Of a stretch of DNA of 64,000 nucleotides, positions 1-12,138 are shown in pieces; the first letter of the stretch is position 1; each line of letters opens with the position of its first letter. The position numbers and the translations under genes are program-made. A model generated the notes under the pieces. It did not search any database, was not told the origin of the DNA, and worked only from the letters and a program-made list of their open reading frames with translations. This DNA is from Austropuccinia psidii. Its lineage: Eukaryota; Basidiomycota; Pucciniomycetes; Pucciniales; Sphaerophragmiaceae. The DNA lies in assembly GCA_023105745.1 (NCBI GenBank), contig JALGQZ010000005.1, positions 1,116,001 to 1,180,000 of the forward strand, in the 5' to 3' direction.

Positions 1-822
1 TCAATGATTATTTTAGAATAAAAGAAGATTTACAGATGTTATTCCTTTTATTCTTAACCATATTGGGGTTGGTAGTCACGTAAAAGCATCAATTAAGTAA
101 TTATGATAATCTTACGTGACAACAGATGATGCAATCATTAATCCAAAAATGATTATTGTTTTCTCACTCATTGGGTTTTCAGTTTGCTCCATGGCACGCC
201 TCTGTGAGCTGTTGTTGACTTAAAAGAAGCCTCTTCTTGCTGTTTTTTCCTCATCATCATCTTATCAATTTATTAAATCATTATTACCAACAAGTAAGTA
301 TTAGTTAAAGCTATTCTTAAGTGTTTTAAATCTTTCAAAATCATCCAGAAAGACGTGAAATCATAGAATCCAACTATATTCTGTTGTAATACTGTTATAA
401 ATCCTTTTGATCCCTTAAAATTCACAATTCCACGTCAAATTTCTCTACTCTTACCTTTCAATAAGTTCTTTGGAGTATTAGTGAGTCATTTATTCTTAAT
501 TCTTAAAGTTTTTCTCTAGTAATAGTTTTCTTCAAGAATTATCTTTATAATTATTCTTGCAAAAGATAATTATATATTAAAATAATTTTATTATTTTAAT
601 AAAGAAGTTTTTATTATTAAATTCTTCTTGTAATTGATTCTAGTAGACAATTACTTGCTCACTGTTAAAATCACTAGTAGTGCTTAACACGTGAAAGAAA
701 TAATTTTTTTTAATTATTTAATTGTGGTTATAATAATATTTTATTATTATATTTCATAAGAACAGACATAGTACTGTTGATTAATAGTAATATTATCACC
801 AGTTTCATAGTCACATCTTACA
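1..822 (+). repeat. A1 5' LTR, 3' part (window edge)
   Basis: This is the right-hand 822 bases of an LTR whose start lies before the window. Base p matches base p+8468, so the segment is a direct repeat of 8469-9290, with only about five mismatches seen by eye. It ends in CTTACA, with the terminal CA at 822. The near identity of the two LTRs points to a recent insertion. It should hold the end of U3, R and U5 of element A1 and so drive its transcript. Confidence 0.93.
75..120. promoter_or_regulatory. ACGT inverted repeat in A1 5' LTR
   Basis: Two perfect 9-base arms, GTCACGTAA (75-83) and TTACGTGAC (112-120), are separated by 28 bases. The same pair is at 8543-8551 and 8580-8588 in the 3' LTR. 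ACGT cores of this type are bound by bZIP or bHLH factors in fungi. Their role here is inferred. Confidence 0.4.
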
Positions 823-824
823 TT

Positions 825-840
825 TGGGGGCCTGGCCGTG
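825..840 (+). promoter_or_regulatory. A1 primer binding site
   Basis: TGGGGGCCTGGCCGTG starts two bases after the LTR end. It begins with TGG, as expected for pairing with the CCA end of a tRNA. I cannot name the tRNA. Nearly the same 16-mer follows the 5' LTR of A5 (57065-57080), A3 (33104-33118) and C1 (27144-27159), which supports the call. Confidence 0.7.
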
Positions 841-1522
841 ATTTTATCCATAGACTTGGCTTTAATCATATTCTAGACTTCATTTTTTGTGTTCTAAAAA
901 ACCACCATACCTATCAAATCTTACATTTGGGGGCCTGGCTGTGTTTTTTGAACCTTGTACCCTTAATTAATATATTTTTAAGCTCTAAAATATATTAATT
1001 GAATATTTTTTTTCTTTCATTTTAAAGTCAAAATAATTCTTATTTTTGAAATTGTTTTGGAAATCTTTTTCATTGAGGAATTTGGTTTAATTTTATACTG
1101 TTTTACACGTGGCTTTTTCACATCCAAAAACTTATAAAATTATTCTTTGAGTTACTCTGAATTAATTTTCATTCAAAATCTTAAATTTTAATTTTTTTCT
1201 TTAAAAAGAATAATTTTTTTAATATTAAAAAATAATAAAATTCATAAAAAATCTTTTAAGAATATCTTAAAACACAAAAATAATTTCTTTTATCATATTT
1301 TTTCTCTTTAAGTGTCTTTAATCAAATACTGTGCAGCTGGTAACAGACTCAGTAAAAGATACATCAATAGTCCAGAATCTTCAGAAGCAGAATCTGAAGA
1401 CAGTATTGAGGTGCAGATTTCTAAAAGAGGCACCTTATTCAACTCAGAAAAAGCTAAATTACCACCAAAAGGTGTGTATTTTATCTTATATTCTCACCTT
1501 TTATCTTTAAATTGACGTGAAA
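841..1522 (+). other. A1 leader, with second primer-site copy and small ORF
   Basis: This is an AT-rich leader between primer site and gag. At about 917-943 the end of the LTR plus primer site is repeated (TGGGGGCCTGGCTGTG at 928-943), 103 bases after the first copy. A small open frame at 1312-1515 (about 67 codons, no ATG at its start) begins directly after a pyrimidine-rich tract ending in AG. It could be an exon after a leader intron, as at the equivalent place in A5. Nothing else is recognised. Confidence 0.5.
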
Positions 1523-2884
1523 ATGGTGCATACCAGAAATGGAAGCAACTATTCAGTCCAACCAGATGGATGTGGACAAGGAAGAGGCAAGACCAAATCC
1601 AGAAGTGCCAAATCTTCCACAAGAAAGGCACATATGGAGGATGCCAGAGTTGCCCCCCATTCCCCAAGGTCTGTACCAACAGATTTTGACGTAAATTCTG
1701 AGCCTGAACTGATTTATGGTAATATTTCCAGGGCTGAACCACTTTCAGGTGGCAGCCATAGAAATATATCAATGCCAATACAAAAACTGGTTCAGAGCAG
1801 CCAAGGAAGAGGAGTGGGAAATCTGCCCAAGCCTTTGGCAGGGGGCCATGAACTCCTACTTACACATCAAGAGCTTTCTGGGTCAGGAGAAGACCATAGA
1901 ACTCTTAGGAGGATGGAGCCCCCTGTCTTGCAAAGACAAGGTCAAAAAGATAAAGAATTGGTTGAAGAACCAAAGTCTTTTATCCATAGACCAGAAGAAA
2001 GAGTTGGAAATGACTCCAGCTTTGGAGACAGAGGCACCAGTGGCATCTACCAGCTCCAAATCAGCTCCAGAAGCGCCCAAGGACAAGCCCAAAGGACCTC
2101 AAAAGAAACAGAGAGGTCCCAAGAACCATCAAGGCAAGGGCAAAGGCAAAGCCAATTGGCACAGACCTTACCCACAAGGGTACAGGATCCCCAAATTGGA
2201 GCCTTCAGCCGTGGACAGTGTCTTCAATATGGCCAGAACTCTTATGGAATTCACAGCCAAGGAGCAGGAAAGGATGAACAGGACTTTTCCACGCAAATAA
2301 ATGATGTACATAGAAGTATTAGTGTAGAAATTGGCAAACTTGAGTCAAAGTTGAAGCAAATTACATTAGACATCAATGATTTAAAGAAAAATGACAAGCA
2401 ACATTCTGATTGGCATCAATTGACAACTGTCACCCTTGAGTCAATTAGCAATGCTTGTGAAAGAATTGAGACCCAATGTCAAAATAATGACACAGAGGAT
2501 CCTTCCATTTTTAAAGTAAATGATAGACTTAAAACTCTTGAAGACCATGTCTTACAAATAGTTAAGAACACCAATCAATTTGCTATACATTTAGCAAAAA
2601 GTGACAGTGAGAGGCAGAAATTGAAGAATGATATAATTGCAAGTGTGGAGCAAATTCATAAGAATCATAAACCACATATGCCAAGACAATCTACACCTTT
2701 GACTGAAGAAAAACTTTCTGTCAAAGAAAGTTTGAATCCATTCTTAGGAGAAAATGCCTACTCTGCAAGAGATATTCCCAAAATAGAAGAATGGCCAACA
2801 TTCTCTGGTGAAGGAGAATATAACCATATTGAATTCATCAGAACTATTGATATGTTGCAAGAAGACTTTAATATACCTGATTAA
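1523..2884 (+). pseudogene. gag: A1 gag N-terminal region, ended by in-frame TAA
   Basis: This is the capsid precursor part of the A1 gag-pol polyprotein. The ATG at 1523 is chosen because the protein then starts MVHTRNGSNYS, matching the A5 start [11 protein letters not shown]; the frame is open from a GTG at 1517. A charged, glutamine-rich N-terminus is followed by a likely coiled coil (about 2300-2680) and by the start of the Retrotrans_gag domain (EEWPTFSGEGEYNHIEF). A TAA at 2882-2884 cuts this domain. The same frame continues as pol, and A5 reads through this point with a sense codon, so the TAA is most simply an inactivating mutation. The first 780 bases also carry a second frame in +1 (see 1716-2300). 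Confidence 0.85.
1716..2300 (+). CDS. ORF overlapping A1 gag in +1, conserved with A5
   Basis: This is a 194-codon frame lying entirely inside gag, one base downstream of the gag frame. I do not recognise the family. It matches the overlap frame of A5 (55946-56539, minus strand) at IEIY, LW, AMNSYL, FLG, GGWSPL, KGKGKA, PYPQGYRIPK and MARTLMEF, in the same order, while the gag frame over the same bases has little in common with A5. The middle is basic (PKGPQKKQRGPKNHQGKGK), which would suit nucleic-acid binding. In A1 the frame also runs upstream from an ATG at 1539, 16 bases after the gag ATG, but stop codons near 1692 and 1713 break it. It ends where the gag coiled coil starts. Expression is not shown by the sequence. 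Confidence 0.55.
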   Translation: MVIFPGLNHFQVAAIEIYQCQYKNWFRAAKEEEWEICPSLWQGAMNSYLHIKSFLGQEKTIELLGGWSPLSCKDKVKKIKNWLKNQSLLSIDQKKELEMTPALETEAPVASTSSKSAPEAPKDKPKGPQKKQRGPKNHQGKGKGKANWHRPYPQGYRIPKLEPSAVDSVFNMARTLMEFTAKEQERMNRTFPRK

Positions 2885-5800
2885 ATCATAGTGGGAAAAT
2901 TACACTGTTTGTTTACCAGAACTGCAAAGAAATGGTATTACAAAATGAGGATTGATCATGGTAAACATGACTGGTCTTGGTGGAAATCTGAAGTGATTAC
3001 CAAATGGGCCAATAATTCTTGGAGGTTTAAAATGGAGAATGCTTTTGAAAGTGCCATTTTTAACTCAGAAAAAGACAAACCACTTACTTGGTTCTTCAAA
3101 CAAAAAGACAGATTATCTGCTTTACACCCAGATATGTCTGACACTATGATTAATATGAAAATATTAAGAAAGTGTGGAGGAGAACTGGAACATGCTATCA
3201 AAAGCAGATGTGTGGAACCTTGTTCAACAGAGGACTACATTAATGCTATGGAAGATATCATTACCAGGACAAGAATTGGTAAGACTTGGATTAAAAGCTC
3301 AATAGAGTCCAAAATAGTCTCAAAGATTCCTAGAGAGGAAAGAAGACCAGAAAGACCTGTCTTGAAGTGTCATAAATGTGGAAGTACTTCACATTTAGCC
3401 AACACTTGTCCTAAAAAGACAAAAATCAATGAAGTTCAAGTCATTGAAGAAATTCAGTGTACTGAAGAGAAAGAGGAGTCTGATCAAGATTCTGCAGTCT
3501 CTGAAGATACACCAGTGGAGGACTATCCCATTGAAAACATTTCAGCTTTCTTTGAGGTCACAGAAGTCCATACCCACTTGCCACAGTACAGTGAAGATTG
3601 CTGCAACCTGATCAATATCCAAGATGCCAGAATGTGTAAGACAAAACCTGCTAGAGGAAAGGGTTATACTGCTGGAGCATCCTGTATCACATCAGTTCTG
3701 ATGAGTGATATTGAAGCCAAAGTAAATTTGGATACAGGGCAATTTTGCACTTGTGTTGGCAAAGATTATCTCCAAATTATACTTCCTGAATGGAAAAACC
3801 ATCTATTACCAATAGAAGGTGTACAATTCAGTAGTGCCAGTAACAATATGTACCCCTTGGGCATATTGGACACTAATATTGTATTCCCACATCCAGCAGG
3901 AAGTGTAAGAATGAAATCTGAGATTGTAGTAATGGATAATTGCACATCTCAGCACATCATTCTTGGAAATGATTACTTAAATATTTATGGTATTGATATA
4001 AATAACCATAAAGACAGATATTTCACAATTGGAGATAACAAGAGACAAAAATTTGCTTTCTCCAATATGCCAAAACAGATATCTGTAGTATCTTCTGTCA
4101 AAGATACTTACAAAGATGACTTTGTGACTAATCAACTTGTTGAAGTAAAAATTAATCAATCATTGTCACCAAAGATGAGGAATGAGCTTATTAATGTGTT
4201 ATACACATATAAAAATGCATTTGCCTCTGATAATGAACCATTAGGCGCTATAAGAGGACATGAAGTTGATATTACTCTTAATATTGACAGACCATATCCT
4301 CCAGTACTTAGAAGACCAGCTTATCCAGCCAGTCCCAGAGCTAGAGAGGCCTTGGAAAAACATATCCAAGAGTTGATCCAACTTGGTGTGCTAAGGAAAG
4401 TAGGCCATAATGAGGAAGTTGAAGTGACAACACCTGTTATTATTGCATGGCATAATGATAAGTCAAGAATGGTTGGAGATTTTAGAGCTTTGAATACCTA
4501 CACAGTTCCAGATAGGTATCCAATCCCTAGAATTCAAGAAACCTTGACTCAATTGTCTAAAGCCAAGTATATAACATCAATGGATGCATTGAAAGGTTTT
4601 CATCAAAATGTTTTGACGCCTAAAGCTAAGAAATTACTTAGAATTATCACCCACTGTGGCATTTTTGAGTATCTTAGAATGCCATTTGGCATTAAAAATG
4701 CTCCATCTCATTATCAAAGAATGATGAATACCATCTTCCCCACAGAGTTGTCTGAAGGATGGCTTATCATTTATATTGATGATATTATTATATGTTCTGA
4801 CTCATGGTCTCTGCACCTTGAAAGACTTGCAAGAGTACTTCATAAAGTTGCAGAAGTGAACATGAAAATTTCACTTAAGAAATGCAATTTTGGTTTTGAA
4901 GAACTCAAAGCATTAGGACATGTTGTTTCTGGTTTGAGCTTGGGTATTGACAAGAATAAAGTAGCAGCAGTGTTACTTAAGCCAATACCCCAGAATAAAA
5001 AAGAAATGATGTCTTTCCTTGGATTTGCTAGTTACTATAGGCAACACTTGAAAGATTTTGCAATTCTAGCCAAGTCACTCTATAGAATCTGTGATCAAAA
5101 GACTGTATTTGAGATGACACAGGAAAGAATTAAAGCTTATGAGAAGATAAAGAAAGCCCTTACAGAAGCACCTTTACTCCTCATGCCTGACTGGAATATT
5201 CCTTTTAAATTGTACATTGATGCATGTGGAGATGGACTAGGGGCAGCCCTACATCAAGTCCAGATTATTGATGACAAACCTACAGAAGGACCAGTTTGTT
5301 ATATCTCAAGGCAAATCAAACCAACAGAAGCCAGATATGGTGCAAGCCAAATGAAGTGCTTATGTTTGGTATGGGCACTTGAGAAATTACACTATTACCT
5401 TGATGGCAGTGTTTTTGAAGTGATAACTGACTGTAATGCCGTAAAATCACTTCTTAACATGAAAACTCCCAACAGACATATGTTGAGATGGCAAATAGCC
5501 ATTCAAGAATATAGAGGAAACATGACTATAGTTCATAAAGCAGGAAACATCCACAAAAATGCTGATGGACTTAGTAGATGGGATTTAGCCAACACTCCTG
5601 ATAACCCAGCTTATGTACCTTTGGAAGCTGAACCACAGATTACAATTGAAGGAATTAACATAACTGATATTGGGACTGAATTCTTTGAAGAGGTCAGAGA
5701 GTCTTATAAACAAGACAAGAATTGCCATATCTTGACTTCTTTATTGGATAAAGACTGCAAAGACACATCTTTGGTTAATGCACTAGATGAAGTTTGGAAA

Positions 5801-7225
5801 AATTCCTATTCTGAAGGAAGATTTCACTTGTTTGATGGGATTATTTACCATAGAACAAAACATTCTTGTGTGATGACACTGTGTAGTAGATTGCTTATCA
5901 ATACCATTCTTCATGAATGCCATGATAGCATTTACTCTGGACACCTATCAGAAGACAGAACACTTGAAAAAGTAAAAAACTGTGCATGGTGGCCATCTTG
6001 GAGAAAAGAAACCATTGAGTATTGCCATACCTGTGATAGATGCCAAAAAGCAAACAGGAGTACAGGCGAGAAATTTGGATTGATGATCCATATTCAAGAA
6101 CCAAAATCCCCTTGGGAAGTTGTTTACATGGATTGGGTCACAGCACTTCCTCCAAGTGGTGACAAAAGTTATAATGCTTGTTTAGTCATTGTAGACAGAT
6201 ATAGCAAAACTCCCATATTCTTACCATGTCATAAAGATGACACTGCTATGGATACAGCTCTTCTTTTATGGAGTAGAGTTATTTCTCATACAAGGTTATT
6301 TAAGAGTATCATGAGTGACAGAGACCCAAAGTTCACATCTGCACTTTGGACCAATCTTCATAGATTGTTTGGGACTAAGTTATCATTCTCTACAACATAT
6401 CACCCTCAAACAGATGGGCTAGCAGAGAGGATGATTCAAACTTTAGAAGACATGATCAGGAGATTTTGTGCTTATGGATTAGAATTCAAAGACTCAGATG
6501 GCTTTACCCATGACTGGTGCACTCTGATACCTGCATTAGAATTGGCATACAAGACATCAGTCCACTCTTCCACAGGACAAACTCCTGCTATGTTAGAAAA
6601 AGGATGGAATCCAAGACTCCCAGCAGACACACTGAGGAAAGACTTGATAGACATTCATCCTACAGCTTCCAGCTTCAAATTAATGCTAGATAAAGTAAAA
6701 CACCACGCAAAACAGAGTATGGATGATGCTTTTGATTATGCAAGACAGAAGTGGGACAAGAGTCATAAAGTACCAGACTTCAAAGTAGGGGACTTAGTTC
6801 TAGTTTCAACCTTGAATTTTAATAATATCAAAGGCCCAAAGAAACTTAAAGATTCTTACGTAGGACCTTTTGTAATTGTTTCTTTACATGGAACCAATGC
6901 AGTTCAAGTGGAATTGAGTGGTGAATTGGAAAATAAACACCCCACATTTCCAGTCAGCTTGATAAAACCTTATCAACCAGCTGATAAAGAATTGTTTCCT
7001 TTAAGAAACCCAACTCCTTTAACTGTACCACCTGTGGAACAGAATGAAGACAAAAAGATAAAGAAAGTCATTAAAGAAAGGAGACTTAGGGGTAAAAATC
7101 AAAGAGAATATCTTGTCAGATATAGAAATCCAGTACATGAAGATGAATGGATGGCAGAATCAGAAATACCTGACTCAGATAAACTCTTAAGAAGATTTAG
7201 ACATGAAAGAAGGCCACAAGCCTGA
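2885..7225 (+). pseudogene. pol: A1 pol: PR-RT-RNase H-INT-chromodomain
   Basis: This is about 1445 codons in the same frame as gag, cut off from it by the TAA at 2882-2884. Counting from codon 2891, the order is: rest of Retrotrans_gag (1-150); a CCHC zinc knuckle [14 protein letters not shown] (about 160); retropepsin with D-T-G (about 280); reverse transcriptase with YIDD (about 628-631); RNase H starting [13 protein letters not shown] (about 771); integrase zinc finger ending CHTCDRC (about 1045); integrase DDE core with MDWVTALP (1078), SDRDPKF (1142) and TDGLAERM (1174); and a C-terminal chromodomain (about 1388-1425, [14 protein letters not shown]). All catalytic residues I can check are present. 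The chromodomain would guide integration to marked chromatin. Apart from the upstream stop the frame is whole, so A1 died recently or can move only with help. Confidence 0.93.
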
Positions 7226-7353
7226 ATATGTCTATAAATGTGCTTTAAATTACTTGATCTGAGTAATGTGAAGAGGTTGGACAGTGGACATTACCCCCCT
7301 TTGGGGCCTTATTCTTTTATCACTAATAAAATTGTAGTACAATTTTATTTTTT
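7226..7353 (+). other. A1 3' untranslated segment
   Basis: This is a short stretch between the pol stop and the polypurine tract. I see no gene in it. Confidence 0.6.
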
Positions 7354-7365
7354 GGTGGGAGGGAA
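7354..7365 (+). promoter_or_regulatory. A1 polypurine tract
   Basis: GGTGGGAGGGAA lies directly against the TG that starts the 3' LTR. This is the expected primer site for plus-strand DNA synthesis. Confidence 0.85.
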
Positions 7366-9290
7366 TGTGAGCCTTGAGGTATATTTTACATACCCAAATA
7401 GGCCACAATTATCTTAAAAAGAAATTTTGAATTATGCAAAACTCATAAGTCATGCATATATCCAAAATTCATCATTTTCAATTTCAGAAAAGATGAATAA
7501 CTTTCTATTGAGTAAGTAAATCCATGGATTTAAGACCAGATTTGGATTCTACACAAAAATTCACCTAGGGTAGCTCCATAGAGTGAATAAGCTCAATTTA
7601 AGTATTTGAGGTGGTAAAATGGAAAATACTTCAATACCACATCATTAATACCACATAAAAGATCTGTGAAAACTTTTGTTTTTCTTGATTTTTAGCCAAA
7701 ATAATGGGAAAGTGAGAAATCCCATGTTACATATACACTAAGAATAGTGTTATGCATGTTTTGAGCACTTAATATTATGGTATTCTTACATGGACTTTTG
7801 GTACACCCATAGTGGATATCTCACTTTAAGCTTAAATTACTATTTTGACGTAAAAATTAAGCAAGGGGGACAAAAGACATCAAAGAGAGCCAGGGTACCC
7901 AACTTCTGAGGCCTCAGAGGCGTGGATAGCTCCAGAGCATGGATCCATGGCTCATCTTGGCCCAATTGGTAAACTAAAACTCTTTGGGAACTTGGTTACC
8001 AAGTTACACCTACTGTAATCATAAGAAAAATAGCAAATAACCTGCTATTTTGACATGCCAAGGAGGTAATAAGCTACTTAGGCTCCTGTAACCATGTCAA
8101 TTCTTGATGACTTTCCATGACTAGACCCTAAAAGAGTAATTAAACCCTTTTGGGATCCATATTCATTGATTTACCTCATAGCAACCAGCAAAATACTGCT
8201 ATTTGCAATTCTACGTAGAAATGAGGTAAAAACTTCAAAAATTCATTAAAAATACAATTCTTAATTAATCTTCCTGAAAATTTGAGGACCAATGAAGAAC
8301 TGTATTATCTATGGTACAACCAAAAAGAATTATGGTTTTACTAGTAAAATTAAAAGTTTTACTTACGGTCCATTTTTGACCATTCTACGTGAAACACTGA
8401 ATCTTCAAAAATTCACAGTAATTACAACCTGTGATGAAATTGGCAATAACATTGATAACTTTGAGAAATCAATGATTATTTTAGAATAAAAGAAGATTTA
8501 CAGATGTTACTCCTTTTATTCTTAACCATATTGGGGTTGGTAGTCACGTAAAAGCATCAATTAAGTAATTATGATAATCTTACGTGACAACAGATGATGC
8601 AATCATTAATCCAAAAAGGATTATTGTTTTCTCACTCATTGGTTTTTCAGTTTGCTCCATGGCACGCCTCTGTGAGCTGTTGTTGACTTAAAAGAAGCCT
8701 CTTCTTGCTGTTTTTTCCTCATCATCATCTTATCAATTTATTAAATCATTATTACCAACAAGTAAGTATTAGTTAAAGCTATTCTTAAGTGTTTTAAATC
8801 TTTCAAAATCATCCAGAAAGACGTGAAATCATAGAATCCAACTATATTCTGTTGTAATACTGTTATAAATCCTTTTGATCCCTTAAAATCCACACTTCCA
8901 CGTCAAATTTCTCTACTCTTACCTTTCAATAAGTTCTTTGGAGTATTAGTGAGTCATTTATTCTTAATTCTTAAAGTTTTTCTCTAGTAATAGTTTTCTT
9001 CAAGAATTATCTTTATAATTATTCTTGCAAAAGATAATTATATATTAAAATAATTTTATTATTTTAATAAAGAAGTTTTTATTATTAAATTCTTCTTGTA
9101 ATTGATTCTAGTAGACAATTACTTGCTCACTGTTAAAATCACTAGTAGTGCTTAACACGTGAAAGAAATAATTTTTTTTAATTATTTAATTGTGGTTATA
9201 ATAATATTTTATTATTATATTTCATAAGAACAGACATAGTACTGTTGATTAATAGTAATATTATCACCAGTTTCATAGTCACATCTTACA
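7366..9290 (+). repeat. A1 3' LTR (complete, 1925 bp)
   Basis: It starts TGTGAG after the polypurine tract and ends CTTACA; the short termini are near-inverted repeats. Bases 8469-9290 repeat 1-822. The left 1.1 kb has no partner in the window. An open frame of 65 codons at 8292-8489 has no support as a gene. The next bases (GGACC) belong to the integrase gene of B1, so this is the insertion edge; the left copy of the target duplication is outside the window. Confidence 0.93.
8543..8588. promoter_or_regulatory. ACGT inverted repeat in A1 3' LTR
   Basis: This is the second copy of the GTCACGTAA / TTACGTGAC pair described at 75-120, unchanged between the two LTRs. Confidence 0.4.
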
Positions 9291-12138
9291 GGACCTCTAT
9301 CACTGACAATGCTTGAAGGAAGGCCATGCTTTGAGAAGATATTCTTGATGAATAAATGGGCCAAATCCAAAGAAGTTATTGAAGACATTGTTGGAATAAA
9401 AACCACCATTTTTGAGAATCTGTCCACTATGACAAGAATTGAGTCAAAAGAATTGGACAGGGGCAGTTGAGTGATGAAATCCATTGCCAGACAAATCCAA
9501 GGACCATTTGGAATTGGAAGAGGTTTGAGGAGTCCAAACTTCTTATGGTGGATATTCTTGTTTCTTGAACACTGTTGACAGGATGATACATAATCCTTAA
9601 TGAATTGAGTCATGCCGGACCAGTGGAAATCCCGCTTGACAAGTTTGAGAGTCTTCTCTTGGCCAGGGTGTCCAGCTAGAGGAGAGTCATGACGCTTTTG
9701 AAGAATGCTGAGTTGGATTGTGGGGTCATTTGGGACCACCACCCGATCATTGAAGAGGAGAAGTTGGGAAGAGGAGTCAAGAGAGTAATCCTGAATGGAT
9801 TTACCTTTACCCAAATCTTGAAGGACACTTCTGTACTGAGGATCTTGCCATAATTTCTTCTGAATTGAATCAATCAAATTTGAAAAAGAATCCACCTTGA
9901 CTGCAAAAAACTTTGAGGGTTGAACTTCATCGTTCTTAATGAGTTGTTGAAAATTCATTGGATTCTTGCTGATGAAATCCACCCCCCTCTCCGGATAGAC
10001 GTCGTCCCGACGTGATAAGGCATCTGGAAGAGTTGCTAGGCGGCCAGGGCGGTAAGTGATTGAAAAATGAAATTCAGATAAGAATTCAGCCCAGCGGGCT
10101 TGACGGCGAGTGAGTACTTTTGAGGACATGAAGTATTGAAGGGAATTGTGATCGGTGAGAACTTCAAAAGCAGAGGACAGAGAAAGAAGAAAAGCCCTCC
10201 AGCGCTTGAGAGCCCAGACGATACCAAGGAGTTCCTTGTCATGAATTTCATAGTTGAGTTCTGCTGGAATACGCTTGCGGCTGTCAAATGCAATGGGATG
10301 TTTTCCTGAGTCAGAGACCTGACTCAGTACAGCACCCAAAGCATAATCGGATGCATCGGTCTCTACAATGGTGGGTAGAGAAGGATTGAAGTGGGAAAGG
10401 ATTGGAGCGGTAGTGAAGGCCTCTTTGAGTTGATGAAACTGGCTAAGAGCTTCCTCATTGAGGGGGAAACAGGAATCTTTCTTGAGGAAACTGGTGAGTG
10501 AACTGATTTTCTTTGAATAATTCTTGATGAAACGGCGGTAGAAGTTGGCAGAGCCAAGGAAGGATTGAAGAGCCTTGAGGTTTCTTGGAGGAGGCCAATT
10601 AAGGATCTGCTGGACTTTTGCTTGGTCCATCTTGAGGCCTTCAGAAGAAACAACATAACCAAGATATTCTACACTAGAAACATGAAAAAGGCATTAAGAA
10701 GCCTTGGCAAAAGGGTTATTGGCTCTGAGTCTGGAAAGAACAGTGGACACATGGGTGACATGTTCTTCCTCAGATTTGGAAAAGACCATAATGTCATCCA
10801 AATAAACCACAACAAAAACATCAAGAAGATCTTGGAATATATCATTGACAAGATTCTGAAAAGAGGCAGGAGCATTGGTGAGCCCAAATGGCATAACCAA
10901 ATACTCAAAACTGCCATATTTAGTTCTGAAGCATGTCAAATGTTCATCACCCTCCTTGATTCTGAGCAGGTTATATGCACCACGCAAATCAATCTTGGAG
11001 AAGATAGAAGAACCATTAAAGACATTAAGAAGCTGGTTCATAGGAGGAACAGGATATTTGTTCTTCCTAGTGACAGCATTGAGTTTGCGGTAATCAACAC
11101 ACAAACGGAGGCCACCATCTTTCTTTTTAACAAAGAGGACAGGTGCTCCTGTTGAGGAGGAGCTTGGCCGGATGAAACCTTTCTCTACATTCTCTGAAAT
11201 GTAGGCCCTGAGTGTATCTGACTCTTGTTTGGAGAAAGAGTAGATCACCCCAACTGGAGGTAGAGACCCCTCCAGTTCGATATGATGATCACAGGCAAGG
11301 TGAGGAGGAAGTTTCTCTGCCTTCACCTTGGAGAATACATCCAAGTATTGGTGATAAACAGAGGGAACAACCTTCATCACGGTTTCTACTTCTTCTGGCT
11401 CTTCCTCTTCATCCCACAACTCCTCCAGGGAGTCATGATAAGATGAAGGAGGAAGGTCCATATTCCCAAAGAAGAGATGAAGTGAAGATACAGAATTATC
11501 TTCCCCAACATCTTGAATCTCTTTGAAGACTTCATCTCCAGATGATGGTAATGACAGATGGGAATTAAGGGAAGGAATATGGACAGAAGACGGAACTGAT
11601 GGTGTTCTAGAATCACCAACCAGAGCTGCACATGATTTGGCAGAAGAAGAGTCATTACGGAAGGAATTGGAAGGATCAGAATAGTCCTTTTGATCAGTAT
11701 TAAAGGTGATCAGCCCTTGCCTCCAATCAATAGAAGGATTAAAATGATTGAGAAAGTCAAAGCCCAATATGAGGTCTTCTCCCTTGGGAGTATCAATGAC
11801 TAAAAAATCCCATTCAAAGCTTGGGAAGGAAGGGAGCTCAACCATATATTTAGTATGGTGAGTCACAAATAAGGAAGGGGACTCAGAGGAGTCCAAAATG
11901 ATAAGAGGAATCTTCTCTGGAAGTTCTGACGTAGTCAATGAGTACTTGTGAACAAACTGCTTTGCAATGAATGAGTGTGTAGCACCAGAATCAATGAGAA
12001 TACTGTAAAAAACATCAGAAAGAGAAGAGAAAACAAAGAATTTGAGAGAATTCTTGACACCAGTATTCAGAATGCACAATTGTGCTCTGGAAGGAAAACT
12101 GTGAAGACCATTGAACACAACATGATCTTCACTCAGGC
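9291..12138 (-). pseudogene. pol: B1 pol (PR-RT-RNase H-INT part), stop codon and 3' truncation
   Basis: This is the pol frame of B1, entered from gag by a -1 shift at 12139-12145. Order: retropepsin with D-S-G (11984-11992, IDSGATHSF); reverse transcriptase with YLDD (10793-10804); RNase H; integrase zinc finger ending CQQC; start of the DDE core (MDFITQLP, then SDRG). A single in-frame TAA at 10694-10696 replaces a lysine codon (KASK in B5) and splits RT; the same frame is open on both sides. At 9290 the gene is cut by A1: the frame runs into the A1 LTR and picks up about 25 meaningless residues before a stop at 9215. The rest of integrase and the chromodomain lie left of the window. Confidence 0.9.

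Noticed and set aside
825..840. A tRNA gene at the primer site
   Set aside because: Only a 16-base complement is present; no cloverleaf could be traced around it.
1691..1731. Possible 41-base intron (GTAAAT...TTTCCAG) in A1 gag
   Set aside because: It is too short for a usual fungal intron, and removing it does not restore the overlap frame.
2882..2884. Programmed readthrough of TAA in A1 gag
   Set aside because: A5 has a sense codon there and the stop falls within the capsid domain, so mutation is simpler.
8292..8489. 65-codon open frame in the A1 3' LTR
   Set aside because: It lies in AT-rich LTR, is not seen in the A3 or A5 LTRs, and has no protein-like motif.
10565..11155. 196-codon + strand open frame, repeated at 40008-40598
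   Set aside because: Antisense of the conserved RT coding region of B1 and B5; it is open only because the RT codon pattern is conserved.
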